A DNA stretch of 64,000 bases, taken from the NCBI RefSeq assembly GCF_000819865.1, contig NZ_CDDF01000017.1, positions 290,564 through 354,563 on the forward strand, in the 5' to 3' direction. A program made the position numbers and the translations under genes. The notes below the pieces were generated by a model. It ran no database searches and was not told the origin of the DNA. It saw only the letters and a program-made list of their open reading frames with translations. Source of the stretch: Aeromonas eucrenophila. GTDB taxonomy: Bacteria; Pseudomonadota; Gammaproteobacteria; Enterobacterales; Aeromonadaceae. Numbering within the stretch: position 1 is the stretch's first letter; each line of letters opens with the position of its first letter. Below are positions 19,201 through 26,713 of this stretch, in pieces.

Positions 19201-19844
19201 AGAAGGTCGGTGTCTGTGGCCGCACCGGCGCGGGCAAGAGCTCATTGCTCGGAGTGCTGCAGGCCATGTATCCCAGCTCCCAGGGGGAGATCTACTACGA
19301 CGACCAGCCCTTGTCGGCGCTGGCACCGGAGGCGGTGCGCAACCTGTATGACACCGTCTCCCAGATCCCCCTCACCTTCTTCGGCACCCTTCGGGCGAAC
19401 CTGGCACCCCTGACCCAGCAGGATGACGCCGCGCTGGAGCTGGCCCTGGCCCGGGTCGGTCTGGCCGAGCGCTGCGCCGGACGGCTGGACGAGGATCTCG
19501 ACAAGCTGCAGCTCTCCGCCGGCGAGACCCAACTGCTGGTCATCGCCCGCATCCTGCTGTCGCGCCGACCCCTCATCGTGCTGGACGAGGCCACCTCGGA
19601 TCTCGATCACGGCGGCATGCGCAAGATGGCGGAGCTGCTCTATCGCTACCGACCCGAGGCCAGCTATCTGGTGATAGCCCACCACCTGGAGCCGCTGCTG
19701 TCGGTGGACAAGGTGGTGGTGATGGAGGCGGGCACAGTGGTGGAGCAGGGTTCACCGGTCAGCCTGCTGGCGAACCCCGGCTCCCGCTTCCACCAGCTGT
19801 TCGTCGGCCAGGTCAACCGGCAGCTGGCGGAGATCGAGGGCTGA
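16281..19844 (+). CDS. single-chain four-domain ABC exporter (TMD-NBD-TMD-NBD)
   Basis: This 1187-residue protein joins two complete ABC half-exporters, the layout of eukaryotic ABCC/MRP proteins and less common in bacteria. NBD1 has Walker A GATGAGKSC (about residue 423), signature LSGGQQQ and Walker B ILLLDNP, where the catalytic Glu is replaced by Asn. NBD2 has Walker A GRTGAGKSS (about 980), signature LSAGETQ and an intact LDEATSDLD. The predicted ATPase is therefore asymmetric, with one degenerate site. Both H-loops are present (VSHD, IAHH). The start appears to be TTG after AAGGATC. The substrate is unknown. Confidence 0.87.
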   Translation: MDHPEISAGWLSRLFYHWTGPLLRKGLNEPQVTLDDLYPLLPGDRRDERADAFLRLTATPPVRPWPIMGFIWRHYRSRIGLLTLLQLLGMLATLASPWLLNHSMTQLGAGAATGHKLLLALALFASVLAAGMLAEHSLQLALKMHVPIRRLLAESLLAKVMKLGGKSFDDRAGGRVQNLINRDVWDITWILADPAMPLTMALQLIGTIALLVWQVGTAGLVGFAVLTLLLLVSTRVVRRMNQQEQQLKRQQDERNGILAEYIKKLRLVRQNGLGAFFTGAANAKRQQELGVLGRVLKLDAINSFLMISTPLLVTLATFTTYLASGQSLTLPQVFTTIALFAVLRIPMMRLPYLIRTLINFNTGFNRLCEFLNSPEQHRDLSDPSLPLGALRMENVTALHQQKPVLQGISLQIQPGELVGITGATGAGKSCLLHLVAGFDNDFEGSIRRHGRVAHLGHKPWLMNDSIRNNILFGQPWDEERYHWVLGACALSADLGLLSHGDQTLVGELGTRLSGGQQQRVALARALYAKADILLLDNPLSALDPIVSAQVLEQGLAFKPGPTRLLVSHDPDVLAHCDRVIRIEQGQLTELDAHQLADLIQHPQPAPLVAPQEADQFSEEKVVEGKVDWGLFGFMWQRLAAPGAILIALLLTLGQEGLRIASDLWLGGKAEVSEVSSLLGIYVLLGAGSLVCIMVVRVINYKLGLKLAWTLFDGMLGRISRAPMAFFDKVPQGRILNRFDRDLGEAQEVLLPMLMGLFAMLISVLLQVVVIGFNMPLLLLIAPLVGWALYVLQRRYRAVQLKLRRQSSVLRSPLYISISETIRGAPALRLAGAERFALDQVLHHYDNNLRSWYTTTSINRWLGMYQTLLSAALVGAVALMVAFSNSSLLGAVAITYAFTASAMLNSLIRTFAEVEQVMNAVERVREYSEIESERQTGDPLASPHPRVRFDNLGLRYPEASQWALHRVSFELAPGEKVGVCGRTGAGKSSLLGVLQAMYPSSQGEIYYDDQPLSALAPEAVRNLYDTVSQIPLTFFGTLRANLAPLTQQDDAALELALARVGLAERCAGRLDEDLDKLQLSAGETQLLVIARILLSRRPLIVLDEATSDLDHGGMRKMAELLYRYRPEASYLVIAHHLEPLLSVDKVVVMEAGTVVEQGSPVSLLANPGSRFHQLFVGQVNRQLAEIEG

Positions 19845-19873
19845 TGCCTGTACCCCGGGCCTGAGGCACAACG

Positions 19874-19902
19874 ACAGAGGGCTGCCAATGGCAGCCCTCT
19901 GT
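19874..19902. terminator. bidirectional terminator
   Basis: The stem ACAGAGGGCTGC / GCAGCCCTCTGT lies between the convergent ABC exporter and YgdI/YgdR-type genes. The T tails are weak on both sides. Confidence 0.65.
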
Positions 19903-19916
19903 CATCACCGCCGGTC

Positions 19917-20126
19917 TCAGCGCTCCATGATCTGGGTCACGTCATCCTTCTTGATGAGCATCTCCCTCCCCTCTTCATCGTAGTAACGGTACATGCCGGT
20001 GCTGTCATCCAGCTTGGGCTTGCTGTCGGTGGCAATCATGCGCCCGTCCTTGGTACTCATGATGTATTGGGAGCTGCACGCCACCAGCCCCAGGGCACAC
20101 ACCAGGATCATCATCAGTCGTTTCAT
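19917..20126 (-). CDS. YgdI/YgdR-family small lipoprotein
   Basis: This 69-residue protein has a lipobox (LGLVAC, Cys about residue 17) and the family's small SH3-like mature domain with YIMSTKDGRMI and a YRYYDEEGRE hairpin. The E. coli relatives YgdI and YgdR are envelope lipoproteins without firm functions. It is a monocistronic unit on the minus strand. Length matches the family. Confidence 0.88.
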   Translation of the reverse strand: MKRLMMILVCALGLVACSSQYIMSTKDGRMIATDSKPKLDDSTGMYRYYDEEGREMLIKKDDVTQIMER

Positions 20127-20284
20127 CGCCGGCCCCTTCTCCCTCAGTCATCCCCACGACGAGGATGTGTCTTGAAGCCTAGTGCAGCCAGATCCCGCCG
20201 AATAAGCGGATCATAAAAATAAGATCAACCCATACAACTCGCTGCTTAGTGGCCAAAATGCCACAGATGAAAGATGTCCATATG

Positions 20285-20314
20285 AAAAAGGCCGGACATA
20301 GGTCCGGCCTTTTT
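20285..20314 (-). terminator. terminator of the glsA-ynjE unit
   Basis: The stem GGCCGGAC / GTCCGGCC with an ATA loop, flanked by A and T runs, lies 13 bp after the ynjE stop codon. Confidence 0.9.
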
Positions 20315-20327
20315 AGCGCAGTCCGCT

Positions 20328-21623
20328 TTATGACTTGGCGGGCTGACGCTCACCGGTGACGATGGGGTTCTTGGGGTCAGCACTCCACTCGTACCAGCCG
20401 CCGTCGTAGACGCTGATCCGCTTCCAGTCCATCAGCCAGGCGTAGAAGAAGGCCTCGGAGGCGCGCCAGCCGGTGCCGCAGTAGAAGGCGGCCTGCTGGG
20501 TCGGCTCTATGTTCCACTCGTCCCACATGCTGAGGATCTCGCGGGCCGGCTTCATGGTGCCGTCCGGATTATGGAAGTCGCTCATGCTGTTGGCATCCAC
20601 GCCGCCACGACCCCACTTGGCCCCTGGGATGTCGCCCTTGGGCTTGATGTAGCTGTAGCCGGAGGTGTTGCCGATGAACTCCTCCCAGGTACGCACGCTG
20701 ACCAGGGCGCTGTCGGGCTGCTTGAGTAGCTCTTTCGCCTGACTCAGGGTGGTGTAGTACTCGGGGTGCGCCGGTATGCTGACACCGAACTCCTTGACCG
20801 GCGGGAAGGTATTGGCCAGGCCGGTCTCGGTGCGCAGGTGCTGCACGAACCAGGCATCCAGGCCGCCGTCCAGCAACCGCACGTCTTCCACCCCGGCGTA
20901 CATCATCAGGTGCGCGGCACGGGCCGCCGCCATGGTGTTGCGACCGTAGAGGATGACGGTGGTGTCGTGGCGGATGCCGTTGTCCAGCAGCAGCTTCTTG
21001 AGCGCCTCGTCGGACACCTTGTTCCACAGCGGCTCCTCTTCCAGGCTGTTGGTGTCGATGTACCCGGCCCCCGGAATGTGGCTCAGCAGGTAGGCCTTGG
21101 GGGCGCCCCACGAGACTTCAAACAGCTTCCAGTCCCCTTTGGGCGCGGCCGCGACCGGCTTGCCGGCCTGCAGATCCGACAGCCAGAGCGGATAGACCAG
21201 CTGCTGCCAGCGTGCCAGGTACTCGCGCGGTGCATCCTTCCAGCCCTGCAGCTCAAACAGCTGCTTGATGCCCTGCTGGCGCAGCAGGCGGGCCACCTCG
21301 GCCACGGCGCGCGGTTCGCCATAGAGCGCCACCGGCTTGTCCGGGCTCAGTCCCTTGTCCTTGAGCGCCTTTGGCCACTCTTCATCACTGTATTTCCACT
21401 CGGCGGAGAGGCTCTCTGCGCCGATCACGTGGCCGCCCTGCTTCTCGTCCGCCATGGGCCAGCCCTGGTAGAAGTAGCTGGGACGAGTGTCCAGGATGAC
21501 CGCCTCTTTCGCCTTGGCATCGGCCAGGGTCAGGGGGGGCAGTTCGGCGGCAAAGGCGGGCAAGGCACACCAGAGCAGCAAGGTTGCCAAGGTTGCCCGT
21601 AACAGGCTCATTATTCGTTTCAT
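20328..21623 (-). CDS. ynjE: periplasmic thiosulfate sulfurtransferase YnjE
   Basis: This 431-residue protein has a Sec signal peptide (MKRIMSLLRATLATLLLWCALPA...) and three rhodanese-like domains. It closely follows E. coli YnjE in blocks such as SHIPGAGYIDTN, GIRHDTTVILYGR and SGYSYIKPKGDIPGA. The active cysteine sits in the last domain (FYCGTGWRASE). It transfers sulfur from thiosulfate-type donors in the periplasm; the physiological partner is unknown. It starts 29 bp after glsA, indicating a two-gene operon. The longer frame upstream is rejected because it would place the signal peptide internally. Confidence 0.93.
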   Translation of the reverse strand: MKRIMSLLRATLATLLLWCALPAFAAELPPLTLADAKAKEAVILDTRPSYFYQGWPMADEKQGGHVIGAESLSAEWKYSDEEWPKALKDKGLSPDKPVALYGEPRAVAEVARLLRQQGIKQLFELQGWKDAPREYLARWQQLVYPLWLSDLQAGKPVAAAPKGDWKLFEVSWGAPKAYLLSHIPGAGYIDTNSLEEEPLWNKVSDEALKKLLLDNGIRHDTTVILYGRNTMAAARAAHLMMYAGVEDVRLLDGGLDAWFVQHLRTETGLANTFPPVKEFGVSIPAHPEYYTTLSQAKELLKQPDSALVSVRTWEEFIGNTSGYSYIKPKGDIPGAKWGRGGVDANSMSDFHNPDGTMKPAREILSMWDEWNIEPTQQAAFYCGTGWRASEAFFYAWLMDWKRISVYDGGWYEWSADPKNPIVTGERQPAKS

Positions 21624-21652
21624 GATGCAATCTCGATTCAGAGTGAACAAGG

Positions 21653-22573
21653 TTAAAAAATAGAGCGGCCCAGGCGCTCCGCCAGCAGCTCCAGCGCGGC
21701 CGTGCCGGCCAGGGAGTTGCCGGCCTTGTTGAGCTCGGGCGACCAGACACAGACACACAATTCACCGGGGATCAGCGCCATGATGCCGCCGCCGACCCCG
21801 GACTTGCCCGGCATGCCGACCCGGTAGGCAAAGTCACCGGCTTCGTCGTAGAGGCCACAGGTGGCCAGCAGGGCATTGACCTGCTTGGTGGTGCGAGCCG
21901 GCAGCAGGGGCGCACTCTCGCCAAGCGGCACCCCGCGGTTGGCCAGATAGAGGAAGGTGCGGGCCAGATCGACGCAGCTCATGCGGATGGCACAGGCATT
22001 GAAGTAGCTTTGCAGCACCTTGTCCACCTCGTTTTCGAAGTTGCCATAAGCCTTCATCAGATAGGCGATGGCTGCGTTGCGGGCCGCATGCTGATATTCG
22101 GAGCGCGCCACCACCTGATCCGCGACTATGGCCGGATTGCCGGAGAGCCGGCGTACCAGCTCCAGGGTGCGTTGGCGCGGGGCCGTGAGGCGGGTCTCCA
22201 GCAGATCGCTCACCACCAGGGCACCGGCGTTGATGAAGGGATTGCGCGGGATCCCCTGCTCGAACTCCAGCTGAATCAGGGAGTTGAACGGCTGACCGGA
22301 TGGCTCCTTGCCGACTCGGGCCCAGATCTCGTCCTCCCCATAGAGGGTCAGCGCCAGGCTGAGGCTCAAGGCCTTGGAGATGCTCTGGATGGAGAAGGGC
22401 TCGAAGGCGTCACCGGCGGTGAACAGCTCCCCCTCCACGGTGCAGACCGCGATGCCGAGCCGGTCGGCGGGCACCTGAGCCAGCGCGGGAATGTAATCGG
22501 CCACCTTGCCTTGTCCCAGCAGCGGGCGAACCTGCTCAAGAATGCTGGCCAGTAATTCGGATGACAACACCAT
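21653..22573 (-). CDS. glsA: glutaminase, serine-dependent beta-lactamase-like fold
   Basis: This 306-residue cytoplasmic enzyme hydrolyses glutamine to glutamate and ammonia. The catalytic S-x-x-K motif appears as SIQSISK near residue 65. Conserved segments include [20 protein letters not shown] and the C-terminal [17 protein letters not shown]. Length matches E. coli YneH/GlsB. It is the promoter-proximal gene of a pair with ynjE. A terminator for another unit lies between it and yggL. Confidence 0.95.
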   Translation of the reverse strand: MVLSSELLASILEQVRPLLGQGKVADYIPALAQVPADRLGIAVCTVEGELFTAGDAFEPFSIQSISKALSLSLALTLYGEDEIWARVGKEPSGQPFNSLIQLEFEQGIPRNPFINAGALVVSDLLETRLTAPRQRTLELVRRLSGNPAIVADQVVARSEYQHAARNAAIAYLMKAYGNFENEVDKVLQSYFNACAIRMSCVDLARTFLYLANRGVPLGESAPLLPARTTKQVNALLATCGLYDEAGDFAYRVGMPGKSGVGGGIMALIPGELCVCVWSPELNKAGNSLAGTAALELLAERLGRSIF

Positions 22574-22620
22574 TGGCTATTCCATGAGGTGAAACGGGGT
22601 GAGGGAGCACCCCCACCGAC

Positions 22621-22646
22621 AAAAATCCCGCCGGCGGCGGGATTTT
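22621..22646 (-). terminator. terminator of the trmB-yggL unit
   Basis: The stem AAAATCCCGCC / GGCGGGATTTT with a three-base loop gives a T-rich tail on the minus strand, 27 bp after the yggL stop. Confidence 0.9.
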
Positions 22647-22672
22647 CTATCTGCCCGAGCGGGCACTTGGTA

Positions 22673-23005
22673 TCAGGCGGGTTCGCCGTACCAGAGGTCG
22701 AACAGCTCGGTGACCACCACGGCTTCCATCCCCTTGCCTTCCAGCCAGGATTTGATGGCGGCGCGGTCTTCTTCGGTACACTTGCCGAGCTGCTGGGTGC
22801 AGATCATGCCTTCCCAGGCCAGGTGACCCGAGCCGGCGAAGGCCAGCTTGCGAGGTTCGATCACTTCATCGATCAACGCATCGACCAGCGCATCTATGGT
22901 CTCTTCGGCGGTGCCGACCGGGAAGTTGAAACTGATGTCGAATCCCATTTCCTGGAATTCGTCGACGCGCAGTTTCTTACGCAGACGGCGACTACGATTG
23001 GCCAT
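22673..23005 (-). CDS. yggL: YggL-family (DUF469) 50S-associated protein
   Basis: This 110-residue protein is of the YggL family, whose E. coli member associates with the 50S ribosomal subunit. The basic N-terminus NRSRRLRKKLRVDEFQEMGF is typical, followed by a compact alpha/beta domain with DALVDALIDEVIEPRKL and the C-terminal LFDLWYG. It lies 29 bp downstream of trmB in the same orientation, the usual gammaproteobacterial arrangement. Confidence 0.93.
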   Translation of the reverse strand: MANRSRRLRKKLRVDEFQEMGFDISFNFPVGTAEETIDALVDALIDEVIEPRKLAFAGSGHLAWEGMICTQQLGKCTEEDRAAIKSWLEGKGMEAVVVTELFDLWYGEPA

Positions 23006-23034
23006 GATAGCTCCTTAGGTTAGTTGACGGGTTA

Positions 23035-23748
23035 TTAGCTAACGCGTTTGAAAATCAGGTCCCAAACCCCGTGCCCCAGACGGTGGCCACGTTGTTCGAA
23101 TTTGGTCAGCGGGCGCCACTCGGGACGGGGCACCCAGTTGCCGCTCTCGGCGGTATTCTCATAGCCTTCTGCGGCACTCATCACTTCCAGCATGTGCTCG
23201 GCGTAGTTTTCCCAGTCGGTGGCCATGTGGAAGACGCCACCTATGGCCAGCTTCCGGCGAATGTCCTGGGCGAAGGCGGGCTGCACTATGCGGCGCTTGT
23301 GGTGACGGCTCTTGTGCCAGGGGTCCGGGAAGAACAGCTGCAGGCAGGCAAGGGAACCATCCGGGATCATGTGCTCCAGCACCTCTACCGCGTCGTGGCA
23401 GATGACCCGCAGGTTGGTGACGCCGGCTTCCTGGGCGGTGCCGAGGCAGGCCCCCACGCCAGGGGAGTGCACCTCGATGCCGATGAAGTTCTTCTCGGGG
23501 GCATTCTTGGCCATCTCCACCAGGGAGGCGCCCATGCCGAAGCCGATTTCCAGCACCACCGGGGCCTCACGGCCAAACAGCGCCACCATGTCGAGCGGGG
23601 CCGGTGCGAAATCGATGCCCATGACCGGCCAGAGATCTTCCAGGGCCTTCTCCTGTCCTTTGGTCAGGCGGCCTTCGCGACGGACGAAGCTGCGGATCTT
23701 GCGCATGAACTTGCCGTCTTCGTTAAATACATCTTGGGTCACTGGCAT
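23035..23748 (-). CDS. trmB: tRNA (guanine-N7-)-methyltransferase
   Basis: This protein of about 237 residues forms m7G at position 46 of tRNA using S-adenosylmethionine. The SAM-binding motif is [11 protein letters not shown], and [18 protein letters not shown] plus the C-terminal [16 protein letters not shown] are diagnostic. The start at 23748 (MPVTQDVF...) best fits the E. coli length. In-frame ATGs at 23793, 23811 and 23853 are possible but add non-conserved residues, and none has a convincing Shine-Dalgarno sequence. It heads an operon with yggL. Confidence 0.93.
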   Translation of the reverse strand: MPVTQDVFNEDGKFMRKIRSFVRREGRLTKGQEKALEDLWPVMGIDFAPAPLDMVALFGREAPVVLEIGFGMGASLVEMAKNAPEKNFIGIEVHSPGVGACLGTAQEAGVTNLRVICHDAVEVLEHMIPDGSLACLQLFFPDPWHKSRHHKRRIVQPAFAQDIRRKLAIGGVFHMATDWENYAEHMLEVMSAAEGYENTAESGNWVPRPEWRPLTKFEQRGHRLGHGVWDLIFKRVS

Positions 23749-24050
23749 AATCAAATTGCTCGTTATTGCATCCGTCTGGGTCACAGACGACATAAATGGA
23801 TTGTTCGTCATCTCATCGGCCCGGCCACAAACGACGGGTAAATCCCGCGTCATTTCAGCGACCGGTGAAAACCGGGGAGCGAATTATCCCAAGATAGGCT
23901 CAGGGCGCAAGTGTTTCGCGCAACAAATCCCCGTCTCTGACCAATTCCGCCAGCATGGTTGACAAATGCCACCCCCTTCACAGAATCTGCCAGGCGTCAG
24001 GTGCATCCTGACTCTGAATAATAAAGCCATACACAACAAAGGATTGCAGT

Positions 24051-25118
24051 ATGAAGAAAACCCTATTGACCCTGGCCATCGCAACCCTGCTGGCCGGGTG
24101 CAACCCCTCGGACAATGATTCCCAGCCGCCCGCCCCCGCCACCCAGGCCTATGAGTATCTGGTGCAACTGAGCTCCGGCGCCGAAGGCATAGGCGCCAGA
24201 CCCACGGGCACCGAGGCCGAGACCCGCGCCGCCACCTGGATCCAGGATCACCTGACCGGCTGGGGCTACGAGGTGCAGAACCAGCCGTTCACCTACACCA
24301 GGAGCGGCGCCAGCAAGCAGTCCCAGAACCTCATCGCCGAGCTCAAGGGCAAGAGCGACAAGGTGATCCTCATCGGCGCCCACTACGACAGCACGGGCGA
24401 CAAGAAGGGATCGGAAGGGGCCACCGACAACGGGGCCGGGGTCGCAGCCCTCCTGGCAGTCGCCGAGGCGCTCAAGGATCAAACCCTGCCCTACACGGTG
24501 CGCTTCGCCTTCTTCGGCGCGGAGGAGAACGGCCTCAACGGCTCCAAGGCCTATGCCGCCGCTCTGGACGCCGCCGCCATCGCCCAACTGCTGGCCATGG
24601 TGAACTACGACACCATCGCCGGCGGCGACATCGTTTATGTCCACTCGGCCCACTCGGATGTGGCCGAGTACAACTGCGCCGAGCCTGCCCGCTACAGCTT
24701 CGATCCCAAGGTGCGGGACCGTCTGCTGGCCATCTCCAAGCAGGGCGCCACCCCCTTCGCCATCCATCCGAGCTACCCCGGCTATCCGGAGGGTGAGACC
24801 GGCAGTTGGTCCGATCACGCCCCCTTCGCCTGCCTGGGGGTGCCGGTCGCCTACGTGGAAGCGACCAACTTCACCATCGATGGCGAGGATGGTTATGACG
24901 GCTATTCCCAGAGCACCAACCCGGCGCTGTGGGACTGTTACGACGAGGCCAGCAAGAGCGCCTGCGATCGGGACAGCGAGACCCAGTGGGGCAAGATCTG
25001 GCACACCCAGTACGACCGCCTCGACAAGATGGCCGAGCTGTTCCCGGGCCGGGTACAGCAGCAACTCGGCGCCAACACGGATCTGATGATCCGCTTCCTG
25101 AAAGAGCCGGGACTCTAA
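24051..25118 (+). CDS. M28-family zinc aminopeptidase, lipoprotein
   Basis: This 355-residue secreted or surface peptidase has a lipobox (TLLAGC, Cys about residue 17). The two-zinc M28 ligands are visible: GAHYDS (His, Asp), TDNGAG (bridging Asp), AEENGLNGS (catalytic Glu pair), NYDTIAGGD and WSDHAPF (last His). It probably trims N-terminal residues from peptides outside the cytoplasm. AAAGGA precedes the ATG. The last codons are followed by three tandem copies of diverged versions of the gene's own 3' end, so its present C-terminus may not be ancestral. Confidence 0.9.
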   Translation: MKKTLLTLAIATLLAGCNPSDNDSQPPAPATQAYEYLVQLSSGAEGIGARPTGTEAETRAATWIQDHLTGWGYEVQNQPFTYTRSGASKQSQNLIAELKGKSDKVILIGAHYDSTGDKKGSEGATDNGAGVAALLAVAEALKDQTLPYTVRFAFFGAEENGLNGSKAYAAALDAAAIAQLLAMVNYDTIAGGDIVYVHSAHSDVAEYNCAEPARYSFDPKVRDRLLAISKQGATPFAIHPSYPGYPEGETGSWSDHAPFACLGVPVAYVEATNFTIDGEDGYDGYSQSTNPALWDCYDEASKSACDRDSETQWGKIWHTQYDRLDKMAELFPGRVQQQLGANTDLMIRFLKEPGL

Positions 25119-25300
25119 GTACCGAACTGATGATCTGCATCTTCCCTGAAAGAGCCGGGACTCTAAGTACCGAACTGATGATCTGCATCTTCCCTGAAAG
25201 AGCCGGGGCTCTAAGTACTGAGCTGATGATCTGCTTCCTCAAGGAGCCGGGACTCTGCTCCGGCGATAACGGCGGCAGGCGGGCCCTGCAGAGGGATTGA
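25119..25300 (+). pseudogene. three tandem copies of the M28 peptidase 3' end
   Basis: After the stop codon, two 48-bp units (25119-25166 and 25167-25214) and a third unit repeat the last 13 codons of the gene. The first two carry a small insertion that shifts the frame inside the tail. The third reads in frame as TELMICFLKEPGL and continues for 14 more residues to a stop at 25298. It differs from the resident tail mostly by conservative or synonymous changes. The third unit may be the original gene end. Confidence 0.85.
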
Positions 25301-25461
25301 CGCCCTTTTCGCCACGGGAAGCCATAAAATGCGGGCAGGTGCCAAACCTGCCCTTTTTTATGGATTTTTGTTACAGCCATTGCCTCATTTTTTAAATCTG
25401 ATACAAACGGATAACTTGGCGGTTGAATGGAGCGACCGCCACCTTAGTCAGAGAGAACCCT

Positions 25462-26643
25462 ATGCAGCCGTTTTTTGCCCAGCGCTTCGAGAAGGTCGAG
25501 CCTTCCTTTATCCGTGAAATCCTGAAAGTCGCCACCAATCCGGAGATCATCTCCTTCGCCGGCGGCCTGCCCAATCCCCATCTGTTCCCGGTCAAGGCCA
25601 TCGACCAGGCCTGCCAGGACGTGCTGCGCGAGCAGGGTGCCGCGGCCTTGCAATACGCCACCACCGAGGGCTTCGCCCCGCTGCGCCAATACATCGCCGA
25701 TCGCTACCTGAGCCGCCACGGCATGCAGGTCAACCCGGACAACATCCTGATCACCAGCGGCTCCCAGCAGGCGCTGGATCTGCTGGGCAAGGTGCTGGTT
25801 GATGAGGGGCAGGATCTCATCATCGAAGAGCCGGGCTATCTCGGCGCCATCCAGGCGTTCTCCGTCTATCAACCAACTTTCAGACCCATCACGCTCGGGG
25901 AAGAGGGGCTGGATCTGGCCGCGCTGGATGCGCTGCTGGAGCAGGGCTCGAACGCCAAGCTGCTGTACGGGGTGCCGAACTTCCAGAACCCGAGCGGCGT
26001 CTCCTACAGCCGCGCCAACCGCGAGGCACTGGCCGAGCGACTGGTGCGCAACGAGCTGCTGATGATCGAGGACGATCCCTATGGCGAGCTGCGCTTCGAG
26101 GGGGAACACCTGCCCCCCATCGCCAAGCTGGCGCCGAACAACACCGTACTGCTCGGTTCCTTCTCCAAGACGGTGGTGCCCGCCTTCCGCCTCGGCTGGA
26201 TGCTGGTGCCGGACTGGCTGCGCAAGAAGGTCACCATCGCCAAGCAGGCGACGGACCTGCACAGCAACGCCTTCAGCCAGCAGGTGCTGCACCGCTTCCT
26301 GACCGACAACTCGCTGGATGCTCACCTCGAGAAGATCAAGGAGGTCTATGGCCGCCAGCGCGCCGCCATGGAGGCCGCCCTGACCCGTCACTGCCCGCCC
26401 GGTGTCAGCTACACCCGGCCACAAGGGGGCATGTTCCTCTGGCTGACCCTGCCTTCGAGCGTCAGCGCCATGGCGCTGTTCGACGAGGCGATCAAGGAGA
26501 AGGTGGCCTTCGTCCCTGGTGCCCCCTTCTACGTTCGCCCGGAAATACAGAACACCCTGCGCCTGAGCTTCTCCTGCGTAGATGAAGCCACTACGGAAGA
26601 GGGCATCAAGCGCCTCTGCCGTGCCCTGGCCCGCATGCTCTGA
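25462..26643 (+). CDS. PLP-dependent aminotransferase, class I/II (2-aminoadipate/aromatic type)
   Basis: This 393-residue fold-type I enzyme has the PLP lysine in GSFSKTVVPAFRLGW. Other conserved blocks are FAGGLPNP, ITSGSQQALDLLGK, NFQNPSGVSY and a late RLSFS arginine. The family (LysN-like 2-aminoadipate transaminases and MocR-related free-standing enzymes) cannot be narrowed to one substrate. The ATG at 25462 has AGAGAG upstream and matches the family N-terminus (FAQRFEKVEPSFIREIL). A strong bidirectional terminator follows. Confidence 0.88.
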   Translation: MQPFFAQRFEKVEPSFIREILKVATNPEIISFAGGLPNPHLFPVKAIDQACQDVLREQGAAALQYATTEGFAPLRQYIADRYLSRHGMQVNPDNILITSGSQQALDLLGKVLVDEGQDLIIEEPGYLGAIQAFSVYQPTFRPITLGEEGLDLAALDALLEQGSNAKLLYGVPNFQNPSGVSYSRANREALAERLVRNELLMIEDDPYGELRFEGEHLPPIAKLAPNNTVLLGSFSKTVVPAFRLGWMLVPDWLRKKVTIAKQATDLHSNAFSQQVLHRFLTDNSLDAHLEKIKEVYGRQRAAMEAALTRHCPPGVSYTRPQGGMFLWLTLPSSVSAMALFDEAIKEKVAFVPGAPFYVRPEIQNTLRLSFSCVDEATTEEGIKRLCRALARML

Positions 26644-26656
26644 GTGCCCCCTGAAT

Positions 26657-26692
26657 AAAAAAAACCAGCGACCTCGGTCGCTGGTTTTTTTT
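26657..26692. terminator. bidirectional terminator
   Basis: A long A/T-flanked stem (AACCAGCGACC / GGTCGCTGGTT with eight As and eight Ts) lies between the convergent aminotransferase and EAL genes. Confidence 0.92.
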
Positions 26693-26713
26693 ATGGTGCC
26701 ATGGAGAAGGCAC

